DNA of 44,019 nucleotides from Thermoflexus hugenholtzii JAD2 (GTDB lineage Bacteria; Chloroflexota; UBA11872; UBA12225), in the NCBI GenBank assembly GCA_945907765.1, contig CAMDTO010000007.1:1-44019 (forward strand), in the 5' to 3' direction. Below are positions 35,280 to 43,945 of the stretch, in pieces (within the stretch, counting starts at the first letter, position 1; each line of letters opens with the position of its first letter). Below the pieces are notes generated by a model that ran no database searches, had not been told where the DNA came from, and saw only the letters and a list, made by a program, of their open reading frames with translations. The position numbers and the translations under genes were made by a program.

Positions 35280-36674
35280 CTACGAAGCGTCAAATGCGCG
35301 GCCGAACTCCCATTCGGTCACTTGTGATTTGTACGTCTGCCACTCTTGCTCGCTAGCCGTCAGGAGCCGATCATGGACCTGGCTGCCGAGCGTATCGCGC
35401 ACGACACCATCCCAAGCCAACTCGGTCAGGGCTTCGCCAAGTGAAACCGGGAGCATGTCCACGTTTCCAGCGGGCATCCCATGCTCCACGATCCCTAGGG
35501 GTTCTGGCGCGGAAAGCCCCTGCCGGATGCCGTCGAGCCCGGCGCCAAGCGCAACCGCGATCGCCAGATATGGATTGCATGAGGGGTCGGCACACCGAAG
35601 TTCAACCCGTATTGGACGCACACGACCATTGGGAGAGCGTCCCGGCAACCCAGGACGTGGAACCCGGATCATTGCCTGTGAAGCCCGTTGGCTCCAACCA
35701 ATAACTGAAGGCGCGTCAAACCCACGACCGAGGCGCTTGTAGGAATTGACCTGAGGCGCAAGTACCGCACATGCTGCGCGCGCATGACCCAGTTGTCCGG
35801 CAATGTACGCGCGGGCCGTCACAGAAAGCCCATGTTCGTCGAGCGGGTCTGAAAAGACATCGGCACCGTCAGCAGACCTCAGTACCTGGTGGAGGTGTAG
35901 CCCTGATCCGGCCACGCCTGCGAGTGGTTTCGGCATGAATGTCGGGGCGAGACCGCGGCGCCGAGCAACCGCCTTCACGGCGTATTTCACGGCAACGATC
36001 GCATCGGCCGCCAGTGCTGCGGGCATCAACGGCAAGTCGATCTCATGCTGGCCCGGAGCGATCTCATGATGTGACGCATCAACCGCAACGTTCATCGCAT
36101 TGAGGTAACGGACAATCTCTTCACGCACCCGGACACCGGTGTCGCTGGCAAGGTCGAAGTAACCGGCCCGATCCGCAGGCAGGCGCCGGCCATCACTCAT
36201 CGACTGAAATAGGAAAAACTCCAGTTCCGACGCGACAAAAAGTTCAAACCCGAGGTCACCAGCGTCGGCGATTGCGCGAGCGAGCACTGCCCGCGGATCC
36301 GCTGGGAATGGGTCGCCGTCAGGCGTGCGGATGTCGCACAACACCCGTGCCATCCCTTCCGCCTGTACCCATGGCACCAGCGACCATGTCCGGAGGTCCG
36401 GCCAGAGCAGAAGGTCCGTCTCGGTCGTGCGCGCCCCGCCCTCGAGCGATGACCCGTCGAACCAGTGCCCGTAGGTCAATGCGTCTGCAATTTGTAATGA
36501 AGGGACGACAACCCCCTTGAGAGCGCCACTGACGTCGGTGAACTGCAGCTCAACAAATTGGCACCGCCCAGATGCGACGTCGCGCAATGCGTCAGCAACG
36601 GTGGAGGAGTGGCCGTGTTCGGACGATGACTTGGATGGGTCTGGCGAGGTCTCTCCGGAATCACGTGCGTCCAT
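35280..36674 (-). CDS. glnA: Glutamine synthetase, type I (alpha-like)
   Basis: Glutamine synthetase family protein of 464 residues. The beta-grasp N-terminal domain has 'RCQFVELQFTDVSGALKGVVV', then 'YGHWFDGSSLEGGA'. The catalytic domain has 'ELEFFLFQ', 'SHHEIAPGQHEIDL', 'MPKPLAGVAGSGLHLHQ', 'NSYKRLGRGFDAP' and 'VELRCADPSCNPYLAIA'. The SHHE-APGQHEID form and the absence of an obvious adenylylation Tyr motif near the C terminus suggest the GSI-alpha subgroup, regulated by feedback rather than adenylylation. A gamma-glutamyl-ligase variant is possible. The N-terminal ~25 residues are Ser-rich and extra. ATG 36674 has GAGGTG upstream. Confidence 0.88.
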   Translation of the reverse strand: MDARDSGETSPDPSKSSSEHGHSSTVADALRDVASGRCQFVELQFTDVSGALKGVVVPSLQIADALTYGHWFDGSSLEGGARTTETDLLLWPDLRTWSLVPWVQAEGMARVLCDIRTPDGDPFPADPRAVLARAIADAGDLGFELFVASELEFFLFQSMSDGRRLPADRAGYFDLASDTGVRVREEIVRYLNAMNVAVDASHHEIAPGQHEIDLPLMPAALAADAIVAVKYAVKAVARRRGLAPTFMPKPLAGVAGSGLHLHQVLRSADGADVFSDPLDEHGLSVTARAYIAGQLGHARAACAVLAPQVNSYKRLGRGFDAPSVIGWSQRASQAMIRVPRPGLPGRSPNGRVRPIRVELRCADPSCNPYLAIAVALGAGLDGIRQGLSAPEPLGIVEHGMPAGNVDMLPVSLGEALTELAWDGVVRDTLGSQVHDRLLTASEQEWQTYKSQVTEWEFGRAFDAS

Positions 36675-36791
36675 AGTCACCTCGCACACCTCACTCGGCC
36701 AATCGCCACACGCAATCCCAGGGCTCCAGATTGCCGATGGGCATCCATGCCCCGGCCCGAGTGTGCCGATTTCCGACGGATTATCCGCACC

Positions 36792-37607
36792 TCAGCCTCC
36801 ACGCAATCCGGACAGGAGCCTGGCAATTCGCCCCGGGGGAGAAGCCGGCTTTGCCTGACCGGCCTCAACGACCCGGATGCATTGGACAGACACATTGTCG
36901 CCACCGCCGCGTGAGCACGCCATCTCAATTAAGTGATCGCAAGCATCTTCGACGGGTCCTTCGAGTTCGTGGGCAATATCCGCATCGGGAACCTCGCCCC
37001 AGAGCCCGTCCGAGCACAACAGGTAGACATCGCCATCCTCGACACTGTGCCTGCCGAAATCAGGGCGCAACTGCAGCGACCCCCCGAAGGTCCGCGTCAG
37101 AACGCTCCGTCTGGGATGGTTCGCGGCCTGGACCGGAGTTATCAGGCGAAGTCTCAGGAGCTCGGCTGCCTCTGAGTGATCGGCAGTAAGTTGGGTCATG
37201 GTACCCCTGCGTAACCGATAGACCCGCGTGTCACCAGCGTGCGCAATGTATGCCTGACGACCGGCGATCACGAGAGCCGATAGGGTCGTCTGCATGCCGC
37301 TCAGCTCCGGCGAGGTTGCCTGAGCCAGCACGTAAACCCTGCGGTTCGCGGCTTCGGCAGCAAGCCGGAGCGCCGCCTCGATGCCGAAGGGTGCGCGAGG
37401 TGAAAAGTACTCGTCAGCCATCACGGTCACCGCGGTCTGACTGGCTACTTCACCGGCGGCAAGCCCGCCGACGCCATCAGCGACCGAAAACAGCGCCCCA
37501 CGCGCGGTGAGGACTTCAGGCCGTTCAGGGATCAAGTAACCAAGCGCGTCCTCGTTGTTGGGACGCACAACCCCCGGATGAGAAATCGCGGCGCGCTCGA
37601 GAATCAT
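36792..37607 (-). CDS. PP2C-family Ser/Thr protein phosphatase
   Basis: A 271-residue metal-dependent phosphatase. Motifs in order: 'RPNNEDALGY' (metal Asp), 'SVADGVGGLAAGEVAS' (metal DG-GG), 'AHAGDTRVYRLR', 'QLTADHSEA', 'LLCSDGLWGEV' and 'CSRGGGDNVSV' (last metal Asp). It ends in a short basic tail. It would reverse Ser/Thr phosphorylation by Hanks-type kinases; no kinase gene is adjacent. ATG 37607 with GGATTGGGG upstream is preferred to the TTG at 37613. It shares strand with glnA, 117 bases apart. Confidence 0.92.
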   Translation of the reverse strand: MILERAAISHPGVVRPNNEDALGYLIPERPEVLTARGALFSVADGVGGLAAGEVASQTAVTVMADEYFSPRAPFGIEAALRLAAEAANRRVYVLAQATSPELSGMQTTLSALVIAGRQAYIAHAGDTRVYRLRRGTMTQLTADHSEAAELLRLRLITPVQAANHPRRSVLTRTFGGSLQLRPDFGRHSVEDGDVYLLCSDGLWGEVPDADIAHELEGPVEDACDHLIEMACSRGGGDNVSVQCIRVVEAGQAKPASPPGRIARLLSGLRGG

Positions 37608-38100
37608 CCCCAATCCAAGCCGGCATTGAGTGAAGTTCTATTGACGAGAGACAGTAACTCGAACCCGGAACATGTGGCCACGACCGCCTTACCCATTCCC
37701 AATTTGAGACGTCCCAGACAACTCAACCACAGCTCCTGACCATCGTCGAAGTGGCTGTTCATGCGTCTCGTTGGCACCATCGCCGAAAGTGCACCAACTT
37801 TGGAACCCGCTCCACCCCGCCCCACGCGAGTGCACTGCGTCATGCGCACAGACGCCCTAGTGGCCATTTCGCAACGGTCAAATTGCTTCCAGGGCCAATC
37901 GTAGGTGTACGGGGTCATCCAACCCACGTATGGGCTACCCAATCTTTGGGGACAAGCACTGTGCAGGGTGCACAGGGACCGGGCACTCTCCCACCAACAC
38001 TTCACAAGAGGCGTCCTAAAAGCGCCGAAAACGAACCGTCGCCGGTTCAGTCTGAAGGTCACCTTAGAAGGGTGGGGTTCATCCACTTGGAGCATGAAAG
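37608..38100. other. ~490-base spacer, no gene recognised
   Basis: The minus-strand ORF 37604-38137 is a read-through of the tRNA and is not a gene. The only structure noticed is a perfect 7-bp palindrome CTGTGCA-GGG-TGCACAG at 37959-37975, which could be an operator or small hairpin. A promoter for the PP2C/glnA pair should lie in the left part, but no convincing -35/-10 was found. Confidence 0.5.
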
Positions 38101-38177
38101 TGGTCGGGGAGAGAGGACTTGAACCTCCGACTTCCACGTCCCAAACGTGGCGCTCTACCGGGCTGAGCTACTCCCCG
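38101..38177 (-). tRNA. tRNA-Pro (anticodon TGG)
   Basis: The reverse strand folds as a full cloverleaf. The acceptor CGGGGAG pairs with CTCCCCG. The D-arm includes GCTCAGCCCGGTAGAGC. The anticodon stem CCACG/CGTGG encloses loop TTTGGGA with anticodon TGG. The T-arm GGAGG-TTCAAGT-CCTCT follows. Discriminator A and an encoded CCA end follow the acceptor. TGG reads proline codons ending in A or G, and others by wobble. Confidence 0.96.
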
Positions 38178-38252
38178 AGTGCGCAGAGTGTAACTAACGG
38201 GTGGCTTTTCCATCCCAAGCCGACGTGTCCGGGGTACGATGTCGGCACGATC

Positions 38253-39476
38253 ATGACCAATCGCCAGTCACATCTTCGACAAGCCGTCATCGTGAGTGCG
38301 GTCCGAACGCCCATCGGACGGTTCCTTGGCAGTCTCGCCTCATTCACGGCACCTCAACTTGGCGGAATTGCAATTCGCAGTGCGGTGGAGCGTGCACGGA
38401 TCGACCCCGCGTCAGTTGACGGGGTTTTCATGGGAACCGTCCTGCAGGCAGGCCTCGGGATGGCTCCGGCGCGCCAGGCGATGTTGCACGCGGGCCTGCC
38501 GAATCGCGTTCCCGCTGCAACCATCAACAAGGTATGCGGGAGCGGCCTCATGGCCGTCGCGCTTGCGGCCCAGCAGATCATGCTTGGCGAAGCCGACGTG
38601 ATGGTTGCAGGTGGCATGGAAAGCATGAGCAACGCTCCCCACCTGTTCCCCGGTCTACGGACGGGACAGAAGGCCGGAGATGCAACGCTCCGCGACGCAA
38701 TGATCCTGGACGGTCTCTGGTCACCATGGGCTGACGAACACGTGGGCTATTCAGCCGAGGCGATTGCAAAACGGGACGGAGTTTCCCGTGAAGCCCAGGA
38801 TAGTTGGGCTTTGCGAAGCCATCAGCGCGCCGTCTCGGCGACTGATGATGGCGCGTTCCTCGATGAGATTGTCCCGATCTCCATCGCGGGCAAGCGGGGA
38901 AGTCCCACGGTCCTCATTGGCGCCGACGAATGTCCCCGGCGCGACACTTCCGCGTCGGCCCTTGCCTCGCTGCGCCCGGCATTCACCAACCATCGCGATG
39001 AACCCTTCGAACCGTCGGTAACTGCCGGCAACGCCTCGCAACTTGCTGACGGCGCGAGCGCCCTGGTGGTGATGAGCGCAGATCGCGCCAATGACCTTGG
39101 GGTTACGCCTCTGGCGCGCTACGTTGCAAGCGCGAACGCTGCCGTGGCTCCGGAATGGCTTTTTGAAGCGCCTGTTCCAACCATTCACCGCCTGCTCGCG
39201 AAGACCGGCACCACGCTTTCCGACTTCGACCTGTTCGAACTCAATGAGGCGTACGCTGCCCAGATGGTCGCCGACAATCGGGCACTTCATTGGGATGAAG
39301 ACCGCGTAAACGTCAATGGCGGTGCAATCGCGCTCGGCCATCCCCTTGGGGCATCGGGCTCGCGCATCCTTGCCACTCTCATCCACGCGCTGATCCGGCG
39401 TGGCGGAAGTCGCGGGATCGCGAGTGCGTGTCTTGGGGGAGGCGAGGCGTTTGCCAGCGCGGTCGAACGACCGTAG
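38253..39476 (+). CDS. Acetyl-CoA C-acyltransferase (thiolase)
   Basis: A 407-residue thiolase that condenses acetyl-CoA or cleaves 3-ketoacyl-CoA. N-terminal '[18 protein letters not shown]', nucleophile Cys in '[12 protein letters not shown]', '[14 protein letters not shown]', the His in '[17 protein letters not shown]' and the second Cys in '[14 protein letters not shown]' are all present. The track frame begins at 37905 only because it runs through the tRNA region. ATG 38253 gives the family N terminus, with TACGAT 12 bases before it. First of an acyl-CoA gene set on the plus strand (hydroxyacyl-CoA dehydrogenase, enoyl-CoA hydratase, mutase small subunit). Confidence 0.95.
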   Translation: MTNRQSHLRQAVIVSAVRTPIGRFLGSLASFTAPQLGGIAIRSAVERARIDPASVDGVFMGTVLQAGLGMAPARQAMLHAGLPNRVPAATINKVCGSGLMAVALAAQQIMLGEADVMVAGGMESMSNAPHLFPGLRTGQKAGDATLRDAMILDGLWSPWADEHVGYSAEAIAKRDGVSREAQDSWALRSHQRAVSATDDGAFLDEIVPISIAGKRGSPTVLIGADECPRRDTSASALASLRPAFTNHRDEPFEPSVTAGNASQLADGASALVVMSADRANDLGVTPLARYVASANAAVAPEWLFEAPVPTIHRLLAKTGTTLSDFDLFELNEAYAAQMVADNRALHWDEDRVNVNGGAIALGHPLGASGSRILATLIHALIRRGGSRGIASACLGGGEAFASAVERP

Positions 39477-39572
39477 CGCTGCGAACGGTCACTGGACGCC
39501 CGCCAATCACACTCGCGCAACCATGACAGAGCCATGAGTTGCGAACCCGGTTGCACAGTACGATTCATGTTC

Positions 39573-40427
39573 ATGACGACCATCGAGCGAGTGATAGTCC
39601 TCGGCGCAGGAACCATGGGGCGGGGCATCGCCCAAGTGCTTGCGACCGCCGGGATTCTAGTCGACATCGTCGAACCATCACCCGAGGTGCGGTCACGTGC
39701 CGTCGATCTCATTGCGTCAGGATTTGCGCGCCGAATTGCGCGAGGAGAGGTGACCACGGACGCGCGCGATGAGATCGTGGCGAGGATTTCGACCCGTTCG
39801 GAACTTGAAGATGCGCCACAGGCACCCGTGATGATCGAAGCGATCATCGAGGAGATTGGTGCAAAACATGAGGCATTCGTTCGGGCGGCGAACATCCTCG
39901 GACCCGATGCAATCCTCGCGACCAACACCTCAAGCATCAGTGTGACGCGGATCGCGGCCGGCATCCCCGACCCCGGACGGATCGCCGGGATGCATTTTTT
40001 CAACCCAGTCCCGGCAATGGCACTTGTAGAGGTCATTCGCGGGCATCACACCAGCGACGCCACCATCAACGTGATCACAGACCTCGCGCGCACGCTTGGG
40101 AAGACACCCGTTACCGTGCAGGACACACCGGGATTTGCGGCGAACCGTCTCCTCATGCCGCTCCTCAATGAGGCAATGTTTGCCCTCATGGAAGGCGTGG
40201 CGTCCCGGGACGACATTGATACGGTGATGCGTCTTGGCATGGGTCACCCGATGGGCCCGCTCCAACTCGCGGACGTGATCGGACTCGACGTGTGCCTCGC
40301 CGTGATGGAAGTCCTCCATCGGGATCTTGGAGATCCGAAGTACCGACCGTGCCCCATGCTCCGTCGACTGGTCGACGCCGGTCGCCTCGGACGGAAATCC
40401 GGTGGTGGCTTCTACGACTATCCTTGA
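39573..40427 (+). CDS. 3-hydroxyacyl-CoA (3-hydroxybutyryl-CoA) dehydrogenase
   Basis: A 284-residue short 3-hydroxyacyl-CoA dehydrogenase of the Hbd/PaaH type. The NAD site is '[19 protein letters not shown]', followed by '[15 protein letters not shown]', '[17 protein letters not shown]' (catalytic His and Asn region) and '[18 protein letters not shown]'. The C-terminal domain has '[17 protein letters not shown]' and ends '[11 protein letters not shown]'. ATG 39573 gives the normal start; the track start at 39534 adds 13 residues. TACGAT lies eight bases upstream of this ATG with no ribosome site, another possible leaderless start. It works between the hydratase and thiolase steps of beta-oxidation or butyryl-CoA metabolism. 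Confidence 0.94.
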   Translation: MTTIERVIVLGAGTMGRGIAQVLATAGILVDIVEPSPEVRSRAVDLIASGFARRIARGEVTTDARDEIVARISTRSELEDAPQAPVMIEAIIEEIGAKHEAFVRAANILGPDAILATNTSSISVTRIAAGIPDPGRIAGMHFFNPVPAMALVEVIRGHHTSDATINVITDLARTLGKTPVTVQDTPGFAANRLLMPLLNEAMFALMEGVASRDDIDTVMRLGMGHPMGPLQLADVIGLDVCLAVMEVLHRDLGDPKYRPCPMLRRLVDAGRLGRKSGGGFYDYP

Positions 40428-40502
40428 CAGCCATGAACATCCGTGGGTGCGCGTCCGCGAAGCCCCATTTTGCATCGATCGAGGCCGAAGGGAGATTCAC
40501 GT

Positions 40503-41303
40503 ATGACCCTGACCGAACGGCATGATGGCCCGGTTCTGTCGCGTCTTGAAGGCGCGACGGCATTCCTGACACTCAATCGATCTGACCGTCTGAACGCCCT
40601 CGACGAGGGAACCCTTGCGACGCTCGAGGCATGCATTCATGAGGCGGGACTGGACCCGGGTGTCCGCGCGATCGTGATTGCCAGTGGCACCGCTCGTGCA
40701 TTTTCGGCCGGAGCGGATCTCAAATGGTTAGGTGCAGCGACGAACGCGTCGGAGGTGGCCTCACGCGCCCATCGCGGTCACCAGACAATGAATGCCGTGG
40801 CAGATTGTCCTAAGCCAACGATCGCTGCAATCGAAGGGGTCGCCTTCGGAGGCGGGTGCGAACTTGCTCTTGCGTGTGACTACCGGATTGCCGGAGACAC
40901 GGCGCGGTTTGGGCAACCCGAGATCAAGCTGGGGATCATTCCGGGCTGGGGAGGAACCCAGAGACTGACCCGGCTCATCGGCCCTTCGCGTGCCACCGAC
41001 ATGATCCTCACTGGCAGGACAGTGAGCGCCGAAGAGGCAGTCCGGATCGGACTTGCAAACTCGGTCGTCGGGGCTGGCGAGGCCCTTGCTGCCGCGACGT
41101 CGCTTGCAGATTCGTTCGCCACAGGGGCGCCTCTGGCAGTGAAGATTGCCAAGCAGGCGATCCGGCGAGGCATGGACATGTCGTTGGCAGGTGGCCTCGC
41201 TACCGAAATCGAGGGGTTCGTGTCCTCATTCGGGACGGCTGACGCACGCGAAGGGGTCGGCGCGTTTCTTGAAAAGCGTCCGCCATCATTTTCAGGCACT
41301 TAG
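40503..41303 (+). CDS. Enoyl-CoA hydratase/isomerase (crotonase family)
   Basis: A 266-residue crotonase. Oxyanion-hole strands are seen in 'SAGADLKWLG' and 'IEGVAFGGGCELALACDYRIA'. Catalytic Glu positions lie in 'GGGCELALACD' and in 'FGQPEIKLGIIPGWGGTQRL', and both are kept, favouring hydratase activity. ATG 40503 has GGGAG upstream; the track start at 40443 is too early. It follows the hydroxyacyl-CoA dehydrogenase by 75 bases. Confidence 0.93.
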   Translation: MTLTERHDGPVLSRLEGATAFLTLNRSDRLNALDEGTLATLEACIHEAGLDPGVRAIVIASGTARAFSAGADLKWLGAATNASEVASRAHRGHQTMNAVADCPKPTIAAIEGVAFGGGCELALACDYRIAGDTARFGQPEIKLGIIPGWGGTQRLTRLIGPSRATDMILTGRTVSAEEAVRIGLANSVVGAGEALAAATSLADSFATGAPLAVKIAKQAIRRGMDMSLAGGLATEIEGFVSSFGTADAREGVGAFLEKRPPSFSGT

Positions 41304-41396
41304 TCGCTCCCGACGATGCCCGGACCATTCCACAGGTATGGTTGAAGTGACGGGCCCACACGACCATTTGCTCTGGCGCGACCGAGATTATTGATC

Positions 41397-41855
41397 ATGA
41401 TGCCAACGACCAGTGAATTTGACGCAAGGGCATCCGCAACTGCGACACCGATCCGTGTCCTGGTGGCCAAGCCCGGTCTCGACGGTCACGACCGAGGTGC
41501 AAAGATCGTGGCGCGCGCCCTGCGTGATGCGGGGATGGAAGTGATCTATACCGGCATCCGGCAGACGCCGGACCAGATCGCTGAAGCAGCATTGCAAGAG
41601 GACGTGGAAGCGATCGGCCTGTCAATACATTCCGGTGCGCATCTCGAACTGTTCCCGCGGATCATGAATGCGCTCCGTATCCGCGGACTTGGAGACATCC
41701 CTGTGTATGCAGGCGGAATTATCCCGCCGTCGGACGTCCCGAGAGTGAAATCGTTCGGAATTCGAGAAGTTTTTGGTCCTGGAACCGCCCTTGATGCCAT
41801 CGTCACTGCCGTCCGTGCCGGAGCTCATGCCGAGCGAGCGTCAAGGGGTCTGTGA
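41397..41855 (+). CDS. B12-binding small subunit of methylmalonyl-CoA-type mutase
   Basis: A stand-alone cobalamin-binding domain. '[25 protein letters not shown]' contains the DxHxxG-type motif (DGHDRG) whose His ligates cobalt. It is followed by '[20 protein letters not shown]', '[15 protein letters not shown]' and '[13 protein letters not shown]'. This matches the C-terminal or small subunit of methylmalonyl-CoA, ethylmalonyl-CoA or isobutyryl-CoA mutases. No large catalytic subunit or MeaB GTPase is in the window. The SHSGAH sequence resembles the SxLxxH B12-tail motif. Start is ATG 41397 or 41400; TTG 41391 is less likely. Context is acyl-CoA degradation. Confidence 0.88.
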   Translation: MMPTTSEFDARASATATPIRVLVAKPGLDGHDRGAKIVARALRDAGMEVIYTGIRQTPDQIAEAALQEDVEAIGLSIHSGAHLELFPRIMNALRIRGLGDIPVYAGGIIPPSDVPRVKSFGIREVFGPGTALDAIVTAVRAGAHAERASRGL

Positions 41856-41865
41856 CGGACTTGCG

Positions 41866-42504
41866 TCAAGGCTGGGATTCCACGTCCCGAATGAATGTCA
41901 CCGGCGTCCCAATGGTAATTCCGTAATCGTAGGCAAATCCGGCGTTTACCTCAAGCACATACCGTGCCGGGCGAGATGGTGAGTAGGTTGGCAAGCGCCC
42001 GTCCGGAGACTCCGCCGGAAAAGCCGGAACGTCACTCGCTAGGTGGACGACTTTGAGACTGTCAGCAGCGCCGTCAATCCACAGGATGTCCAGATTGAAC
42101 GTCATGCCTTTCATCCAGAACGCATGGGACCCGGGCGTCTGAAAGACAAAGATCATTCCATCGGTCGTCCCGAGTGGCGCATGCCCGCCGAGACCGCGCG
42201 CGTGGTCAACAACGTTCTCGGCGACCTCGGCCCGAACGTCTACCGTCGGAAACGAAACCAACCCCGCCCCGAAGCGATCACAACCGCGTACCCCTTCGGC
42301 CGCCTGGGAACACTCCCCACTCGTGTCACTCGACCGGAGAGGCGCTTGGCCGTAAGCCCTGTGCGCAGGAACCTCAAACGCCCCAAGCAGCACGAAGTTG
42401 CCGATGAGTACTGCAATCAATCCACGGTGGCTGCGAGTTTGCGTGCCGGATTGACCAGACCAACACCAAAGCGCTCGCTCCACGAAGTACCGCCCCACGG
42501 ACAA
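41866..42504 (-). CDS. DUF192-family secreted protein
   Basis: The C-terminal ~115 residues are the DUF192 domain: 'VRAEVAENVVDHARGLGGHAPL', 'GMIFVFQTPGSHAFWMKGMTFNLDILWID', 'VVHLASDVPAFP' and 'ARYVLEVNAGFAYDYGITIG'. Before it lies a hydrophobic helix ('GLIAVLIGNFVLLGAF') ending at an Ala-x-Ala-like site, so the protein is probably exported. The function of DUF192 is unknown. The TTG start at 42504 directly follows the mrp stop; a later start closer to the signal helix is possible. It is the second gene of a probable two-gene unit with mrp. Confidence 0.82.
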   Translation of the reverse strand: MSVGRYFVERALWCWSGQSGTQTRSHRGLIAVLIGNFVLLGAFEVPAHRAYGQAPLRSSDTSGECSQAAEGVRGCDRFGAGLVSFPTVDVRAEVAENVVDHARGLGGHAPLGTTDGMIFVFQTPGSHAFWMKGMTFNLDILWIDGAADSLKVVHLASDVPAFPAESPDGRLPTYSPSRPARYVLEVNAGFAYDYGITIGTPVTFIRDVESQP

Positions 42505-43632
42505 CTAGACCGCACGCAATGGAATTGTCGTGCGTTGACGCAGACTGGCGATGCTGACTTGGGCCGCCAGTCCCTCAGCGATGCGCATGAACGACTGTGC
42601 TTGCGCCGAGTCCGGCTTCAGCGACACCACCGGTGTCCCGGCATCACTCGCTTCGCAGATATCAAGGGAAAGGGGGATGTCGCCAAGGAACGGCACCTCG
42701 AGCTGCTCAGCAGCCAATCGCGCGCCACCATGGCTGAAGATGTGGTGTTCCTTGCCACAGTCGTCACAGACGAAAGTGCTCATGTTCTCGAGTACACCAA
42801 GAATGCGTACCTTGAGGCTCTGGAACGCCTTCAATGCCTTTATGGCAATGTCTAGGCTCACCCGCTGCGGCTGCGACACGATCACAACACCGGCCAATGG
42901 GATGCGTTGCGCCAGAGTCAGGGTCGCGTCTCCGGTTCCCGGGGGCAAGTCCACCAACAGGTAATCCAGTTCACCCCAATCACTCTGGGAGAGCAACTGG
43001 CTGATACCGGAACCAACCATTGGCCCGCGCCAGATTACGGGTTGGCTCGGGTCATCAAGGAGGAAGCCTAGGGACATCACTTTGACACCGTGTGCGACCG
43101 GAGGCTCAAACATCTGGTCGCCCGATGGCATCGGCTTTACCGCCGGCTTGCCACTCATGCCAAGCAATCCGGGGATTGACGGCCCATAGATATCCGCATC
43201 AAGCAGGCCGACCCGGGCGCCAGTCATTGCCAAGGCAACCGCAAGGTTCGCGGACACCGTTGACTTGCCGACCCCACCCTTGCCACTCGCAATCGCGATC
43301 ACGTTTCGCACGCCCGGCATCAGTTGACCGGTTGCGCCCGCGGAGCGAACCTGGGCGGTCATGTGCACATCAACGTGCTCGACCCCTGGGATTGCCCCGA
43401 CAAACTCTCGGGACTGACGCTCCATCTCACCCTTTACCGGGCAGGCTGGGGTCGTCAACTCGACCTTGAATGACACCTTGCCGCCTTCGATCACCAAGTC
43501 CTTGATGAATCCAAGCGCCACGATGTCGCGGCGCAGGTCCGGGTCTTGGATGCGGCTTAGTGCCGCCAGAACGGCCTCTTCAGTCACAATCGGCTTGCTT
43601 GAGGACCCATTGTTCTTGCGGAGGCCAAACAT
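42505..43632 (-). CDS. mrp: Mrp/NBP35-family Fe-S carrier ATPase
   Basis: A 375-residue iron-sulfur cluster carrier. The N-terminal DUF59/MIP18 domain ('VLAALSRIQDPDLRRDIVALGFI', with 'TTPACPVK') is followed by a ParA-type P-loop 'IAIASGKGGVGKSTVSANLA', 'LLDADIYGPSIPGLLG' and 'YLLVDLPPGTGDATLTL'. The C-terminal CxxC 'FVCDDCGKEHHIF' binds the transferable [4Fe-4S] cluster. ATG 43632 is my choice. GTG 43662 (track) would add ten residues; neither has a strong ribosome site. It is divergent from groEL across the CIRCE region. The cluster-containing PurF and similar enzymes would be among plausible clients (inference). Confidence 0.93.
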   Translation of the reverse strand: MFGLRKNNGSSSKPIVTEEAVLAALSRIQDPDLRRDIVALGFIKDLVIEGGKVSFKVELTTPACPVKGEMERQSREFVGAIPGVEHVDVHMTAQVRSAGATGQLMPGVRNVIAIASGKGGVGKSTVSANLAVALAMTGARVGLLDADIYGPSIPGLLGMSGKPAVKPMPSGDQMFEPPVAHGVKVMSLGFLLDDPSQPVIWRGPMVGSGISQLLSQSDWGELDYLLVDLPPGTGDATLTLAQRIPLAGVVIVSQPQRVSLDIAIKALKAFQSLKVRILGVLENMSTFVCDDCGKEHHIFSHGGARLAAEQLEVPFLGDIPLSLDICEASDAGTPVVSLKPDSAQAQSFMRIAEGLAAQVSIASLRQRTTIPLRAV

Positions 43633-43740
43633 GAGGAACCGCCTTGCGGAAAGTTCCGGCACATCCCCGGTTTCGGGAGATGCGACGGCCTGCGGGTGAC
43701 GCTGCGAACTACCGAACTATACCACCGTATCAGCGTGGGA

Positions 43741-43767
43741 TTAGCAGTCCCATTGACGGACTGCTAA
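43741..43767. promoter_or_regulatory. CIRCE-like HrcA operator 1 (variant arms)
   Basis: A perfect 9-bp inverted repeat TTAGCAGTC / GACTGCTAA around a 9-base spacer. This is the CIRCE layout (TTAGCACTC-N9-GAGTGCTAA) with one symmetric change in each arm (C to G). HrcA binds CIRCE to repress chaperone genes. The repeat overlaps the probable -35 of groEL. Confidence 0.9.
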
Positions 43768-43781
43768 TCCGTTGGTAGACT
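43753..43781 (+). promoter_or_regulatory. groEL: Probable groEL promoter between the two CIRCE elements
   Basis: TTGACG (43753-43758), a 17-base spacer and TAGACT (43776-43781) make a good housekeeping promoter. The -35 lies inside CIRCE 1 and the transcription start would fall inside CIRCE 2, so HrcA bound at either site should block it. Confidence 0.65.
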
Positions 43782-43784
43782 GAG

Positions 43785-43811
43785 TTAGCAGTCGCGATGG
43801 TTGACTGCTAA
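43785..43811. promoter_or_regulatory. CIRCE-like HrcA operator 2 (variant arms)
   Basis: A second perfect repeat with exactly the same variant arms as the first (TTAGCAGTC / GACTGCTAA, 9-base spacer of different sequence). It is placed 17 bases after the first, at the expected transcription start. Confidence 0.9.
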
Positions 43812-43945
43812 CGCAACTCGCGTTCGGGCTCGGGCGCAGGCATCCAGCGATACTGATCCGCCTTGGTCTGCGCCTCACCCGGAAGGGCCGTCGTCGCGAA
43901 GACAGAAACACGGCACCCACCCGCACCAACAAGGAGAGTAGTCCT

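Noticed and set aside
37604-38137. 177-residue minus-strand ORF beginning 'MEVGGSSPLSPT'
   Set aside because: The N terminus is the well-known translation of a tRNA 3' half. The frame simply reads out of tRNA-Pro into spacer and overlaps the PP2C start.
37905-38252. Upstream extension of the thiolase ORF
   Set aside because: It crosses the tRNA-Pro gene on the other strand. The family N terminus begins at ATG 38253.
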